Source: Candidatus Saccharimonadota bacterium
Lineage (GTDB): Bacteria; Patescibacteriota; Saccharimonadia; Saccharimonadales; Saccharimonadaceae
Assembly (NCBI GenBank): GCA_030536095.1
Contig: JAUNQQ010000025.1
Span: forward strand, 1-11,756
Direction: 5' to 3'
DNA: 11,756 nucleotides
A model generated the notes under the pieces. The model was not told the DNA's origin. It made no database searches and saw only the letters and a list, made by a program, of their open reading frames with translations. Positions 1 through 6,253 of the stretch are shown here, one piece after another. The stretch's first letter is position 1; every line of letters begins with the position of its first letter. The translations under genes and the position numbers were made by a program.

Positions 1-2
1 GC

Positions 3-473
3 GAACCGCAGCAGCGCGGTGGAAACCTCTATAACTGGACTACGGCAACCTTAGGTAGCGGAGTTGACCTTTCGTCCGGAGAAGCAACGGCTTCAATTTG
101 TCCAGCACATTGGCAGCTACCAAATAACGATGGAACGCGTTCAATAATTAACTTACTGGTGACCTACTATGGCGAATCGGCAAGAGGCCAAACCGGAAAT
201 CCACAAACCGGCACGGCAACGGAGCCATCGGCATTAGCACAAATGCAAAACTTACTAAGGAGTGAACCTATCTCGATGGTTGTTAGCGGCCGCTACAACC
301 GTAGCAGTGGCACGTGGAGCGGTCGCACTACGGCCGGTGGTTATGTTTGGTCTTCTACTGCTGGCTCCGCTGCTATCGCCGCCCACGGCTTGGATACCAG
401 TCCGTCGTATTTCAACCCTCAGAATTCGTATTATCGCGGCGGCGGCTTAACTGTCCGCTGTGTTTCCCGGTAA
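3..473 (+). CDS. C-terminal part of a FISUMP-domain surface protein (5' end outside window)
   Basis: The reading frame is open from the window edge (codons from base 3) to a TAA, giving 156 residues. The text carries the marks of the Fibrobacter succinogenes major paralogous (FISUMP) domain: an N-terminal GGNLYNWTTAT block, then SICPAHWQLPNN around residues 36-47 of the fragment, and the closing GGGLTVRCVSR at the very C-terminus. Two cysteines (in ICPAHW and RCVSR) sit where this family normally has its pair. FISUMP domains are found on secreted or surface-attached proteins; their molecular function is poorly defined, and I infer a cell-surface role only from family knowledge. The first ATG in frame lies at 159, but the domain text upstream of it shows that 159 is not the real start. 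A hairpin terminator follows 20 bases after the stop, so this gene ends its transcript. The N-terminus, signal peptide and promoter are not visible. Confidence 0.8.
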   Translation, partial: EPQQRGGNLYNWTTATLGSGVDLSSGEATASICPAHWQLPNNDGTRSIINLLVTYYGESARGQTGNPQTGTATEPSALAQMQNLLRSEPISMVVSGRYNRSSGTWSGRTTAGGYVWSSTAGSAAIAAHGLDTSPSYFNPQNSYYRGGGLTVRCVSR

Positions 474-493
474 CTAAACCATCTATTGACATC

Positions 494-520
494 AAAATCC
501 CTAACCCCGTTAGGGATTTT
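494..520 (+). terminator. Intrinsic terminator, probably bidirectional, after the FISUMP gene
   Basis: AAAATCCCTAAC (494-505) and GTTAGGGATTTT (509-520) form a perfect 12-bp stem with a CCC loop. The 3' arm ends in TTTT and is followed by a pyrimidine-rich run. The 5' arm starts with AAAA, so the element can also act on the minus strand, downstream of gltX. Confidence 0.8.
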
Positions 521-596
521 CCTTATCTTCAATTTTTCTAGGTTGAATCCCCTCATAAAATCCAACAATCACCCCCCCTAAATATCTTACCAATCC

Positions 597-2087
597 CTAC
601 TCCGCTCCCTCTATCGCCGCCTTTGCCCGCGAAATCCTCCCGAGACTCCGCTCTTTCCCGAGCACTTCCATCGTCTCATTCAGTGCCGGCGAAAACGGCG
701 CAAACGAAATCGCAATCCGAATAAGACTAAACAATTCCGCCGGCTTTTTCTCGGTCTCCGCTAATAATTCATTTAATCCCGTCTGAATATTCTCCGCCGT
801 CCACTCCGAAATCTCCGCCAACCGAAGCTCGGTCTTCTCTAGTAGTCCCAAGATCTCCTCTTTTGAAAACTTCTTCAGAAACTTATTTTCTCTCATCATC
901 ACCACATCCACCTCTGGCTCCCGGAAGAAATAATCTGTAAATTCCGCAATCTCCCCAAACGTCTTTAGTCGATCATAAATAATCGAAAGTACCCGTAATC
1001 TATATTCCTCCGAAAACGCCAGCGCTTCTTTTGACCAAAATCCTCGTGTCTCCTCATACAGCGCCTTCACTCCTCGCTCCTGAAAAATCTTCCGAATCCA
1101 CTGTCCGTTATACCATAAAATCTTCCGTTCATCAAATCTCGCCGGCGAACTCTGAATTCGCGGAATCGTAAACTTCTCGATTAATTCTTCCATCGAATAA
1201 ATTTCCTGTTCCGTCCCATCATTCCATCCTAAGCACGCCAAATAATTCAACATCGCCTCCGGCAAAATCCCATCCTTCCGGTATTCATTCACCGACTTTG
1301 CTCCATCCCTTTTTCCTAATTTCTTATTTCCTGATGGCGCCAGAATATGTGGCAAGCTGAGAAACTTCGGCGGTGTCAGTTCTAAGGCCTCATACATCGC
1401 CAAGTAATTTGGCATACTCGCTAGATACTCCACCCCTCGCGCAATATGCGTCACTCCCATCTCTGCATCATCTACAATATGCGCAAAGTTATACGTCGGC
1501 ATCCCGTCTTTCTTAATCAGAATTATATCATCCTGCACCTCTGGCCCCGCGTGCATTTTTCCCATTACCTCATCCGTCCATTCTCGCCGTTTTGGTTCTG
1601 CCTTAAACCGAAGCGCCACTTTCTCATTCCGAAACACTTCCAGAGTTTTTTCCGTGTCCCAATTATACGAATCCGGACGATGATTTCGGAATAAGAACGC
1701 CAACTTCTCCTCATTATCTTCCTTCCGCATCCGCTCAATTTCTTCCGTCTTTGTTTCATCCACATATGCTCGTCCACTCAGAATCATCTTCTCCGCCCAC
1801 TTCCGATAAATCTCTTTTCGCTCACTCTGATAATACGGTCCATTTTCTCCGCCCACTTCCGGCCCCTCATCCCATTCTAACCCCAGCCATTTTAGCGTCT
1901 CCATAATCAAATCCGTCGCCCCCTCAACATATCTCGCCTGATCTGTATCCTCAATCCGCAAGATAAACCTTCCGCCCGCTTTTTTTGCAATCAAAAACGG
2001 ATAAATCGCACTTCTAACATTTCCAATATGGATATACCCCGTTGGACTAGGAGCAAATCGCGTCACTGTCCCGTTATTCTCTTTCAT
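597..2087 (-). CDS. gltX: Glutamyl-tRNA synthetase
   Basis: Class I aminoacyl-tRNA synthetase that charges tRNA with glutamate in the cytoplasm. It has 496 residues, within the usual bacterial GluRS range. Seen directly: RFAPSPTGYIHIGNVRSA at residues 10-27, with the HIGH signature as HIGN (20-23); RIEDTDQAR at 44-52; the active-site block with VDDAEMGVTHIARG at 205-218; and the KMSKS loop as KLGKR at 256-260. Bacterial GluRS usually reads KLSKR there, so the Ser-to-Gly change is a small oddity. The C-terminal third is the helical anticodon-binding region. The start at 2087 is favoured because AGGA (2095-2098 on this strand) lies 7 nt upstream. The gene is divergent from der, with only 57 bases between the two starts. 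Whether it also charges tRNA-Gln (non-discriminating type) cannot be told here. The stop codon is TAG. Confidence 0.96.
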   Translation of the reverse strand: MKENNGTVTRFAPSPTGYIHIGNVRSAIYPFLIAKKAGGRFILRIEDTDQARYVEGATDLIMETLKWLGLEWDEGPEVGGENGPYYQSERKEIYRKWAEKMILSGRAYVDETKTEEIERMRKEDNEEKLAFLFRNHRPDSYNWDTEKTLEVFRNEKVALRFKAEPKRREWTDEVMGKMHAGPEVQDDIILIKKDGMPTYNFAHIVDDAEMGVTHIARGVEYLASMPNYLAMYEALELTPPKFLSLPHILAPSGNKKLGKRDGAKSVNEYRKDGILPEAMLNYLACLGWNDGTEQEIYSMEELIEKFTIPRIQSSPARFDERKILWYNGQWIRKIFQERGVKALYEETRGFWSKEALAFSEEYRLRVLSIIYDRLKTFGEIAEFTDYFFREPEVDVVMMRENKFLKKFSKEEILGLLEKTELRLAEISEWTAENIQTGLNELLAETEKKPAELFSLIRIAISFAPFSPALNETMEVLGKERSLGRISRAKAAIEGAE

Positions 2088-2106
2088 ATTTTCATCCTAC
2101 CACAGT

Positions 2107-2135
2107 TTGACTTTTTTGTCCAGTTATAGTATATT
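2107..2135 (+). promoter_or_regulatory. der promoter, probably giving a leaderless mRNA
   Basis: TTGACT (2107-2112), 17-nt spacer, TATATT (2130-2135). A second possible -10 is TATTAT (2132-2137). Start of transcription is expected at 2142-2145, at or within 3 nt of the der ATG (2145). No Shine-Dalgarno sequence can fit. Confidence 0.7.
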
Positions 2136-2151
2136 ATATATATTATGTCTA
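2123..2151 (-). promoter_or_regulatory. Candidate gltX promoter
   Basis: On the minus strand TAGACA (2151-2146) is followed after 17 nt by TATAAC (2128-2123). Transcription would start near 2116 and give a leader of about 29 nt carrying the AGGA ribosome-binding site. The element overlaps the der promoter and the first codons of der. The boxes are good but not perfect. Confidence 0.5.
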
Positions 2152-3548
2152 TGCCTATTGTCGCCCTTATTGGCCAAACTAACGCCGGAAAATCCACCCT
2201 GCTTAATCGTTTTGCGCGCAAAAATCTCGCCATTACCGCTCGTGAAGCCGGCACAACTCGCGACAATGTTTTCGCCAAAATCGACAATTCTTTTCTCCTA
2301 GTTGATACTGCCGGCCTACTTGACCCGCGCGACGATTTTGAGGCTTCTATTCAGGACCAGATTTCTGACGCCATCTCTTCCGCCCACCTCATTCTCGTCG
2401 TTCTCGATTCAACTAAATATCCTAACCAAAAAGACTTAACCATCGCCCGCAACGCACTAAAGTCCAAAAAACCCGTTTTTCTCATCCTCAATAAAACCGA
2501 CCTTGGTGACGCTCTTCCTAACTCCGAATTTAGAAAATTTGGCATAAAGGAAGATCACATCTTTCGCGTTTCCGCAACCACCGGTCAAAGCATTTTGGAT
2601 TTAAAATCCGCCATTACCTCCACCCTAAATCTCTCTCGTCAGAAACCCTCAACCGAAAAATCTCCCCTAAAAATCTCCCTTATTGGTCGTCCCAATGTCG
2701 GAAAATCCTCCCTCTTTAATACACTCGGCAAAAAGCAACAAGCCATCGTCAGCTCCCGCCAGGGAACTACTCGCGACATAAATCGTCTCGAACTAAAATA
2801 CAAAGGCCAGCCCCTCGAAATTCTCGACACCGCCGGACTTAGGAAACCCGGTCGCCGTGAAGTCGGCATCGAAAAATTCTCCGCCCTTCGCACCCTTTCC
2901 GCCATCGAAGAATCTGACGTCTGCGCCCTCCTTATTGACGGCACCGAACCACACGCCAAGCTCGATCAGGCTCTCGCCGGCGAAATTATCAAGGCCGGAA
3001 AGGGAATTATTCTCGTCATCACTAAATCCGATCTTATCAATAAAACCGCTTCTGATAATCTTGACAATTCCGCTACCGAATTCATCACCCTAGAACCATC
3101 TATTACCGAACAACACGACTCCGCTACTGAATCCGCCAGAACTAAAACCCCTACCGATGAAATCCTCGACCGCCTCGAACGCGATTTTAATTTCCTCCCC
3201 TTTGCGCCCGTTCTCATTACCAGCTCCGAAACTGGTAAAAATGTCACTAAGCTTTTTGAACTCGCCTTTACTATCAATGAGTCTCGTCACCACGAAATCC
3301 CCACTGCCGACCTTAATCGTATTCTCCAAGATTCCATCCATCGCCATCCACCCGCCGGCCTAAAAAACACTCATCCAAAGCCAAAATATATCGTCCAAAC
3401 CGATACTTGTCCGCCTTGGTTTGTTATTCACGGTCATGACCTCGGATTGCTTCACTGGTCTTATAAGCGCTATCTCGAACGCAAAATCCGCGAATTCTAC
3501 CCCTATATCGGCACTCCCATTTTCTTCAGCTTCCGCTCCGACTCCTAA
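2145..3548 (+). CDS. der: Ribosome-assembly GTPase Der (EngA)
   Basis: Der is a tandem-domain GTPase needed for maturation of the 50S ribosomal subunit. The 467 residues show both G domains. G domain 1 has GQTNAGKS (10-17), a DTAGL switch and NKTD. G domain 2 has GRPNVGKS (181-188), DTAGL and TKSD (293-296, a tolerated variant of NKxD). The C-terminal KH-like domain follows (about 385-467), ending in the usual block around KYIVQTD, FVIHGHD and GTPIFFSFR. The first P-loop reads GQTNAGKS rather than the common GRPNVGKS. Between TKSD and the conserved FLPFAP block (350-355) there are about 55 residues, against about 25 in E. coli Der; the extra stretch (about 300-337) is rich in Thr, Ser, Asp and Glu. 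ATG 2145 fits the promoter position; ATG 2151 is an alternative. pth follows 62 bases downstream with its own -10 element. Confidence 0.96.
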   Translation: MSMPIVALIGQTNAGKSTLLNRFARKNLAITAREAGTTRDNVFAKIDNSFLLVDTAGLLDPRDDFEASIQDQISDAISSAHLILVVLDSTKYPNQKDLTIARNALKSKKPVFLILNKTDLGDALPNSEFRKFGIKEDHIFRVSATTGQSILDLKSAITSTLNLSRQKPSTEKSPLKISLIGRPNVGKSSLFNTLGKKQQAIVSSRQGTTRDINRLELKYKGQPLEILDTAGLRKPGRREVGIEKFSALRTLSAIEESDVCALLIDGTEPHAKLDQALAGEIIKAGKGIILVITKSDLINKTASDNLDNSATEFITLEPSITEQHDSATESARTKTPTDEILDRLERDFNFLPFAPVLITSSETGKNVTKLFELAFTINESRHHEIPTADLNRILQDSIHRHPPAGLKNTHPKPKYIVQTDTCPPWFVIHGHDLGLLHWSYKRYLERKIREFYPYIGTPIFFSFRSDS

Positions 3549-3595
3549 TCTTATCTGTCTAAATCCATCCTACCCTAGCGCTCCCCTCTATTCTG

Positions 3596-3604
3596 TGTTA
3601 TAAT
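3596..3604 (+). promoter_or_regulatory. Extended -10 promoter of pth
   Basis: TGTTATAAT: a TGn motif (3596-3598) joined to a perfect TATAAT (3599-3604). The ATG of pth (3611) begins 7 nt after the box, so the expected transcription start is the A of the start codon. No good -35 box is present (TAGCGC at the expected place), which is usual for extended -10 promoters. Confidence 0.7.
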
Positions 3605-3610
3605 CTCCCT

Positions 3611-4162
3611 ATGACAACAAAATTAATCGTCGGCTTCGGTAACCCCGGCACATCTTATGATTTTACTCGCCATAATCTCGGTTTTCTTGTGTTAGATTAT
3701 TTTCTCAGCCAAAAGAAACTCGTCTGGCTCCCAAAAAAGAAATATAAGTCATATTATCAGCACTTCGATACCGGTAAAAACTCTGCCTTCCTTATTAAAC
3801 CTCAGACATATTATAATAGTATCGGCCATGCCGTCCAAAGCTTTTCTAACTATTATAAAATTCAACCTAAAGACATCCTTATTATCTGTGACGATTTTTA
3901 TCTCGCCTTCGGTAAAAATCGTCTCCGCCTTAACGGTTCTGCCGGTGGAAATAATGGCCTAAAATCCGTTATTAATACTATGAAAACCGAAGAAATTCCT
4001 CGTCTCCGTATTGGCACCAGTAATCCCGACCGTCGCGAAAAGCTCTCCGACATTGATTTTGTTCTCTCAAGATTCACCCCAGAAGAACGCACCCAACTCC
4101 CCGCCATCTTAGACGCAGCCGCTCTCCGTATTGAGGATTTTATTAACGACAAATTTTATTAA
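3611..4162 (+). CDS. pth: Peptidyl-tRNA hydrolase
   Basis: Pth cleaves the ester bond between peptide and tRNA in peptidyl-tRNAs that drop off the ribosome, recycling tRNA. The 183 residues match the usual bacterial length. Seen directly: VGFGNPGTSYDFTRHNLGF (7-25) with Asn11 and the catalytic His21; KPQTYYNSIG (63-72) with Asn69; CDDFYLAFGK (93-102) with Asp94; and GSAGGNNGLKS (109-119). These correspond to E. coli Asn10, His20, Asn68, Asp93 and Asn114, so the catalytic set is complete. One deviation is that the usual GGHNGL reads GGNNGL: the His equal to E. coli His113 is Asn114 here. The motif KPxTFMNxSG is also altered to KPQTYYNSIG. Start chosen from the extended -10 box 7 nt upstream and the lack of any Shine-Dalgarno sequence. 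It lies downstream of der and converges on dprA. Confidence 0.96.
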   Translation: MTTKLIVGFGNPGTSYDFTRHNLGFLVLDYFLSQKKLVWLPKKKYKSYYQHFDTGKNSAFLIKPQTYYNSIGHAVQSFSNYYKIQPKDILIICDDFYLAFGKNRLRLNGSAGGNNGLKSVINTMKTEEIPRLRIGTSNPDRREKLSDIDFVLSRFTPEERTQLPAILDAAALRIEDFINDKFY

Positions 4163-4286
4163 TAACTAGCCATATTATTCTGCCTCCTTTTCATCTCCAT
4201 TATTCTTAATAATATTTGCATGCCACTAGCCTATTCATCCACATCTACGCGCTTATTCTCTCCTAATTCCATACCACGCCAACATC

Positions 4287-5246
4287 TTATTCCCACTCCT
4301 CCGTTACCACCCAGCAATTTCCGCCTATCGCCCTTATTACTCCCCTAATCTCCAACATCGTTACCGCCCGACTATAATCCTGCACCCCCATCCCCGTCTT
4401 TTTTATAATCTCATCTCCATCATAAATTCCCTCCCTAAGACTCTTCATTACCATTTTTTCATCTGGACTCCCACCGACAAACTTCCGCCTCCTCTTCACC
4501 CCCTTCGCTCGCTCGCCAGGGAATAGCTTATCAATTAAATCTTGCGGCTTAGTATAAACCAATGCCGAACTCGCCAATAACTGATTGCATCCTACGCTCA
4601 TCACCCGATCAATATTTCCCGGCACCGCAAACAATTCCCGGCCCTGCTCAATCGCATGCATTGCCGTATTTAAACTTCCGCTTCTTTCTGCCGCCTCCAC
4701 TACTAAAACCACATCCGAAAGCCCCGAAATTATCCGATTTCTCTCTAGAAATGTCTTCATCATATCAATCTTACCCTGTTCCTCGTTTGGTCCATGCTCT
4801 GAAATTATCGCCCCGCCTTTTGCAATAATCTCCTCACCCAACTGCTCATGTCCTCGCGGATAAATTCGACTTATTGGCGTTCCCAACACCGCAACCGTTA
4901 TTCCACCCGCATCCAGCGCCCCACGATGTGCAATCGAATCTATTCCATACGCCAATCCCGACACAACTACCGCCCCCATCTTCGCACATTCATACGCCGC
5001 TCGATATGCTACCTCCTCCCCATAACGCGTATTTCGTCTTGTCCCCACAATCGCCACTGTCGGCGGTCTGCGTCTTCTCTCACTCAAACCACCACTTCTC
5101 CCATTCGTCTCTCCTCCACCATTCTCGCCCAAAACCATATTTTTCGGCATTTTACCACGATAATATAATGTTTTAGGCTTAAGCGCAATGCGCTCCAACA
5201 CCTCTGTAAAATCATCCTCTAGGGGTGAAATTTCCTTGATTTTCAT
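4287..5246 (-). CDS. dprA: DNA-processing protein DprA
   Basis: DprA (Smf) binds incoming single-stranded DNA during natural transformation and loads RecA onto it, in the cytoplasm. The 319 residues show the Rossmann-like DprA core: TVAIVGTRRNTRYGEE (63-78), SGLAYGIDSIAHRGAL (96-111), ERNRIISGLSD (168-178), SGSLNTA (189-195) and AVPGN (207-211). A C-terminal winged-helix region (about 265-319) with RAVTMLEIRGVIRAIGG is typical of the family. The N-terminal SAM-like domain of longer DprA proteins is reduced to about 35 residues, and residues 40-62 form a Gly/Arg-rich low-complexity linker just before the core. The gene converges on pth and is divergent from the RNA locus upstream. dprA beside topA is a common bacterial arrangement; here a non-coding locus and one small gene lie between them. 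No Shine-Dalgarno sequence is visible before the ATG. The stop codon is TAA. Confidence 0.95.
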   Translation of the reverse strand: MKIKEISPLEDDFTEVLERIALKPKTLYYRGKMPKNMVLGENGGGETNGRSGGLSERRRRPPTVAIVGTRRNTRYGEEVAYRAAYECAKMGAVVVSGLAYGIDSIAHRGALDAGGITVAVLGTPISRIYPRGHEQLGEEIIAKGGAIISEHGPNEEQGKIDMMKTFLERNRIISGLSDVVLVVEAAERSGSLNTAMHAIEQGRELFAVPGNIDRVMSVGCNQLLASSALVYTKPQDLIDKLFPGERAKGVKRRRKFVGGSPDEKMVMKSLREGIYDGDEIIKKTGMGVQDYSRAVTMLEIRGVIRAIGGNCWVVTEEWE

Positions 5247-5265
5247 AAAAAATGTGAAAAAAGTG

Positions 5266-5294
5266 TTGACTTATTTTTATTCCCGTGATATAAT
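5266..5294 (+). promoter_or_regulatory. Strong promoter of the non-coding RNA locus
   Basis: TTGACT (5266-5271), 17-nt spacer, TATAAT (5289-5294), with TGA directly before the -10 box (extended -10). It is the closest match to the sigma-70 consensus in the window. Transcription is expected to start near 5301. No start codon with a credible gene follows for about 400 bases. Confidence 0.8.
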
Positions 5295-5314
5295 CATTTA
5301 CAGTTAGAGTTCAA
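5287..5314 (-). promoter_or_regulatory. Weak candidate dprA promoter
   Basis: On the minus strand TTGAAC (5314-5309), 16-nt spacer, TATATC (5292-5287). Each box matches the consensus at four positions. It would give a leader of roughly 35 nt and would overlap the RNA promoter on the other strand. No better candidate was seen. Confidence 0.25.
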
Positions 5315-5662
5315 CAAAAAGGTGAGCCCTAAATCGTACCTAAATAAACCATTGTTCTATTCCATACTAGCATACTTTTGTTAGTTTGGCAATAGTAATT
5401 GCGTGTTCTTAAGCCTTTCGGACTAGGGATTTCTCTTTTATTGGTCTCTAGTTTACAAGTATTACCTCCACTTATGAAAGGATATCTTAAGAGCACAACA
5501 ATCCCTATAACCGGCGGGCCCCAAGTTTTGTGTGAGGTGGGTCGCGCTTCCGGGGGCTTCCCCGGTATCTGACAAAGAAGCGTTATAGGGCCAAGAGCCC
5601 TCTAAAGGTCTTTCGAGTAATGCCCACCCTTGCTCGATGCTATAGAGGGCTCTTGGCTTTTT
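5301..5662 (+). ncRNA. Unrecognised structured non-coding RNA, about 360 nt
   Basis: This stretch lies between a near-consensus promoter and a strong terminator and has no credible protein gene. Helices I can see: AACAAAA 5313-5319 with 5376-5382; GCAAT hairpin 5389-5402; GTGTTCTTAAG 5403-5413 with 5486-5496 (11 bp, one G-U); CCTTTC 5414-5419 with 5476-5481, stacked on the former across an ATAT bulge; ACTAGGGA 5422-5429 with 5445-5452; CCCTATAAC 5503-5511 with 5582-5590 (9 bp); CGCTTC 5545-5550 with 5577-5582; CCGGGG 5550-5555 with 5560-5565; TCGAGTAA 5613-5620 with 5630-5637; and the terminator stem 5590-5604 with 5643-5657. Some helix ends compete by one or two bases. The 5' part is AT-rich, the 3' part GC-rich. 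Size and promoter strength resemble tmRNA or RNase P RNA, but I find no CCA end, T-arm or tag frame, and no conserved RNase P core. A riboswitch for the 5714 gene is possible but less likely, since that gene has its own promoter after the terminator. Confidence 0.7.
5590..5662 (+). terminator. Large intrinsic terminator closing the RNA locus
   Basis: GCCAAGAGCCCTCTA (5590-5604) pairs perfectly with 5643-5657 (15 bp), followed directly by TTTTT (5658-5662). The 38-nt apical part holds its own 8-bp hairpin (5613-5637) with the loop TGCCCACCC. The stem begins where the helix 5503-5511/5582-5590 ends, so the two could stack coaxially. Confidence 0.85.
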
Positions 5663-5678
5663 ATAACCATAATAATTC

Positions 5679-5706
5679 TTGCTTTTTCCAATAAAACCAC
5701 TATAAT
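5679..5706 (+). promoter_or_regulatory. Promoter of the 5714 gene, leaderless type
   Basis: TTGCTT (5679-5684), 16-nt spacer, TATAAT (5701-5706). The ATG at 5714 begins 7 nt after the -10 box, so transcription should start at or next to the start codon. Confidence 0.7.
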
Positions 5707-5713
5707 ATATAGT

Positions 5714-6250
5714 ATGAATAAAACCGTCCAACATGTACTCTATTTTCTGCTCGGCATAGTTGCCCTGTTTTTTATTTTCTTCCCAATGATCAATTCCGCG
5801 ATTTCTAAAAATTATCATCTAATTATCTCCGAAAATGGCAATGGCGATGTCTATACTATTGATATTACCGAGTCTGAAATAACCGTCTCTACCAACCAGT
5901 ATAACAATCTTGCTACTGAGAAAAAAGGTCATGCCGAAACAACCCAAACCGCTCCTCTCTCCGAAGAAAATTATCAGCGTCTCGCTAAGGCCTTTAATAC
6001 TTTCGCCGGACCCCATATTTTTGTCCGTTGGCATTCTGGCTATGCTTTTTATTTTGAAGACACCGAGGGAACCTCTACTCTCTATCAGGCTACTGAGCGT
6101 GAAAAATTCCTTGAACTCGCTCGCATTTCCTCAAATCTTGCCCTTGGCGATACTAAAATGAATGTACCAGGCGAAAAACGGACTTATGTCGAATATGGTA
6201 GCGATCAGCTTAAGAGTTTTCTTGAAACTAACAATATCGAGTCCGAATAG
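5714..6250 (+). CDS. Unknown small membrane-anchored protein
   Basis: I do not recognise this 178-residue protein. Residues 8-24 (VLYFLLGIVALFFIFFP) form one hydrophobic segment after a short Lys-containing start, so it is probably an N-terminally anchored membrane protein, or one with an uncleaved signal. The remaining 150 residues are polar and probably outside the cytoplasm. They contain aromatic and acidic stretches such as FVRWHSGYAFYFED and no cysteines. The frame is also open upstream to an ATG at 5630, but that start lies inside the terminator hairpin of the RNA locus. The ATG at 5714 lies 7 nt after a perfect TATAAT, and the hydrophobic segment sits correctly behind it, so I chose 5714. 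topA follows 41 bases later with its own promoter. Stop codon TAG. Whether it is functionally tied to the RNA upstream or to topA downstream is unknown. Confidence 0.8.
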   Translation: MNKTVQHVLYFLLGIVALFFIFFPMINSAISKNYHLIISENGNGDVYTIDITESEITVSTNQYNNLATEKKGHAETTQTAPLSEENYQRLAKAFNTFAGPHIFVRWHSGYAFYFEDTEGTSTLYQATEREKFLELARISSNLALGDTKMNVPGEKRTYVEYGSDQLKSFLETNNIESE

Positions 6251-6253
6251 TTC

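Noticed and set aside
2084..2095. Three-codon frame (Met-Lys-Ile) on the minus strand overlapping the gltX ATG as ATGA
   Set aside because: The AGGA site overlaps its own ATG, so it could not serve it; it is probably chance.
4163..4286. Possible terminator between pth and dprA (ATTATT-CTT-AATAAT, 4199-4213)
   Set aside because: A 6-bp stem of only A-T pairs without a proper T-run is too weak to call.
5534..5546. T-box-like text GAGGTGGGTCGCG
   Set aside because: The T-box consensus has TGGNACCGCG; the ACC is missing, no antiterminator fits, and no synthetase or amino acid gene follows.
5474..5572. A 32-codon ATG frame inside the RNA
   Set aside because: It has no ribosome-binding site or promoter at leaderless distance, it runs through the helices, and it would be the only gene here ending in TGA.
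5532..5590. The RNA as RNase P RNA: GAGGTGGGTCGCGCTTC and GACAAAGAAGCGTTATAGG loosely recall conserved regions I and V
   Set aside because: The invariant GGAAAGTCC and ACAGAA cores are not present, and the two blocks are about 30 nt apart instead of at opposite ends of the RNA.
5301..5662. The RNA as tmRNA
   Set aside because: Length fits, but there is no CCA 3' end, no acceptor-stem pairing of the two ends, no T-arm-like hairpin, and no tag reading frame ending in LAA or similar.
5630..5713. Upstream ATG extension of the 5714 gene
   Set aside because: The start lies inside the terminator loop and before the gene's own promoter; ATG 5714 fits both promoter and membrane segment.
5462..5818. 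118-codon minus-strand frame across the RNA and the start of the 5714 gene
   Set aside because: It lies antisense to the terminator stem and to the well-supported 5714 gene, and its product has no recognisable motif.
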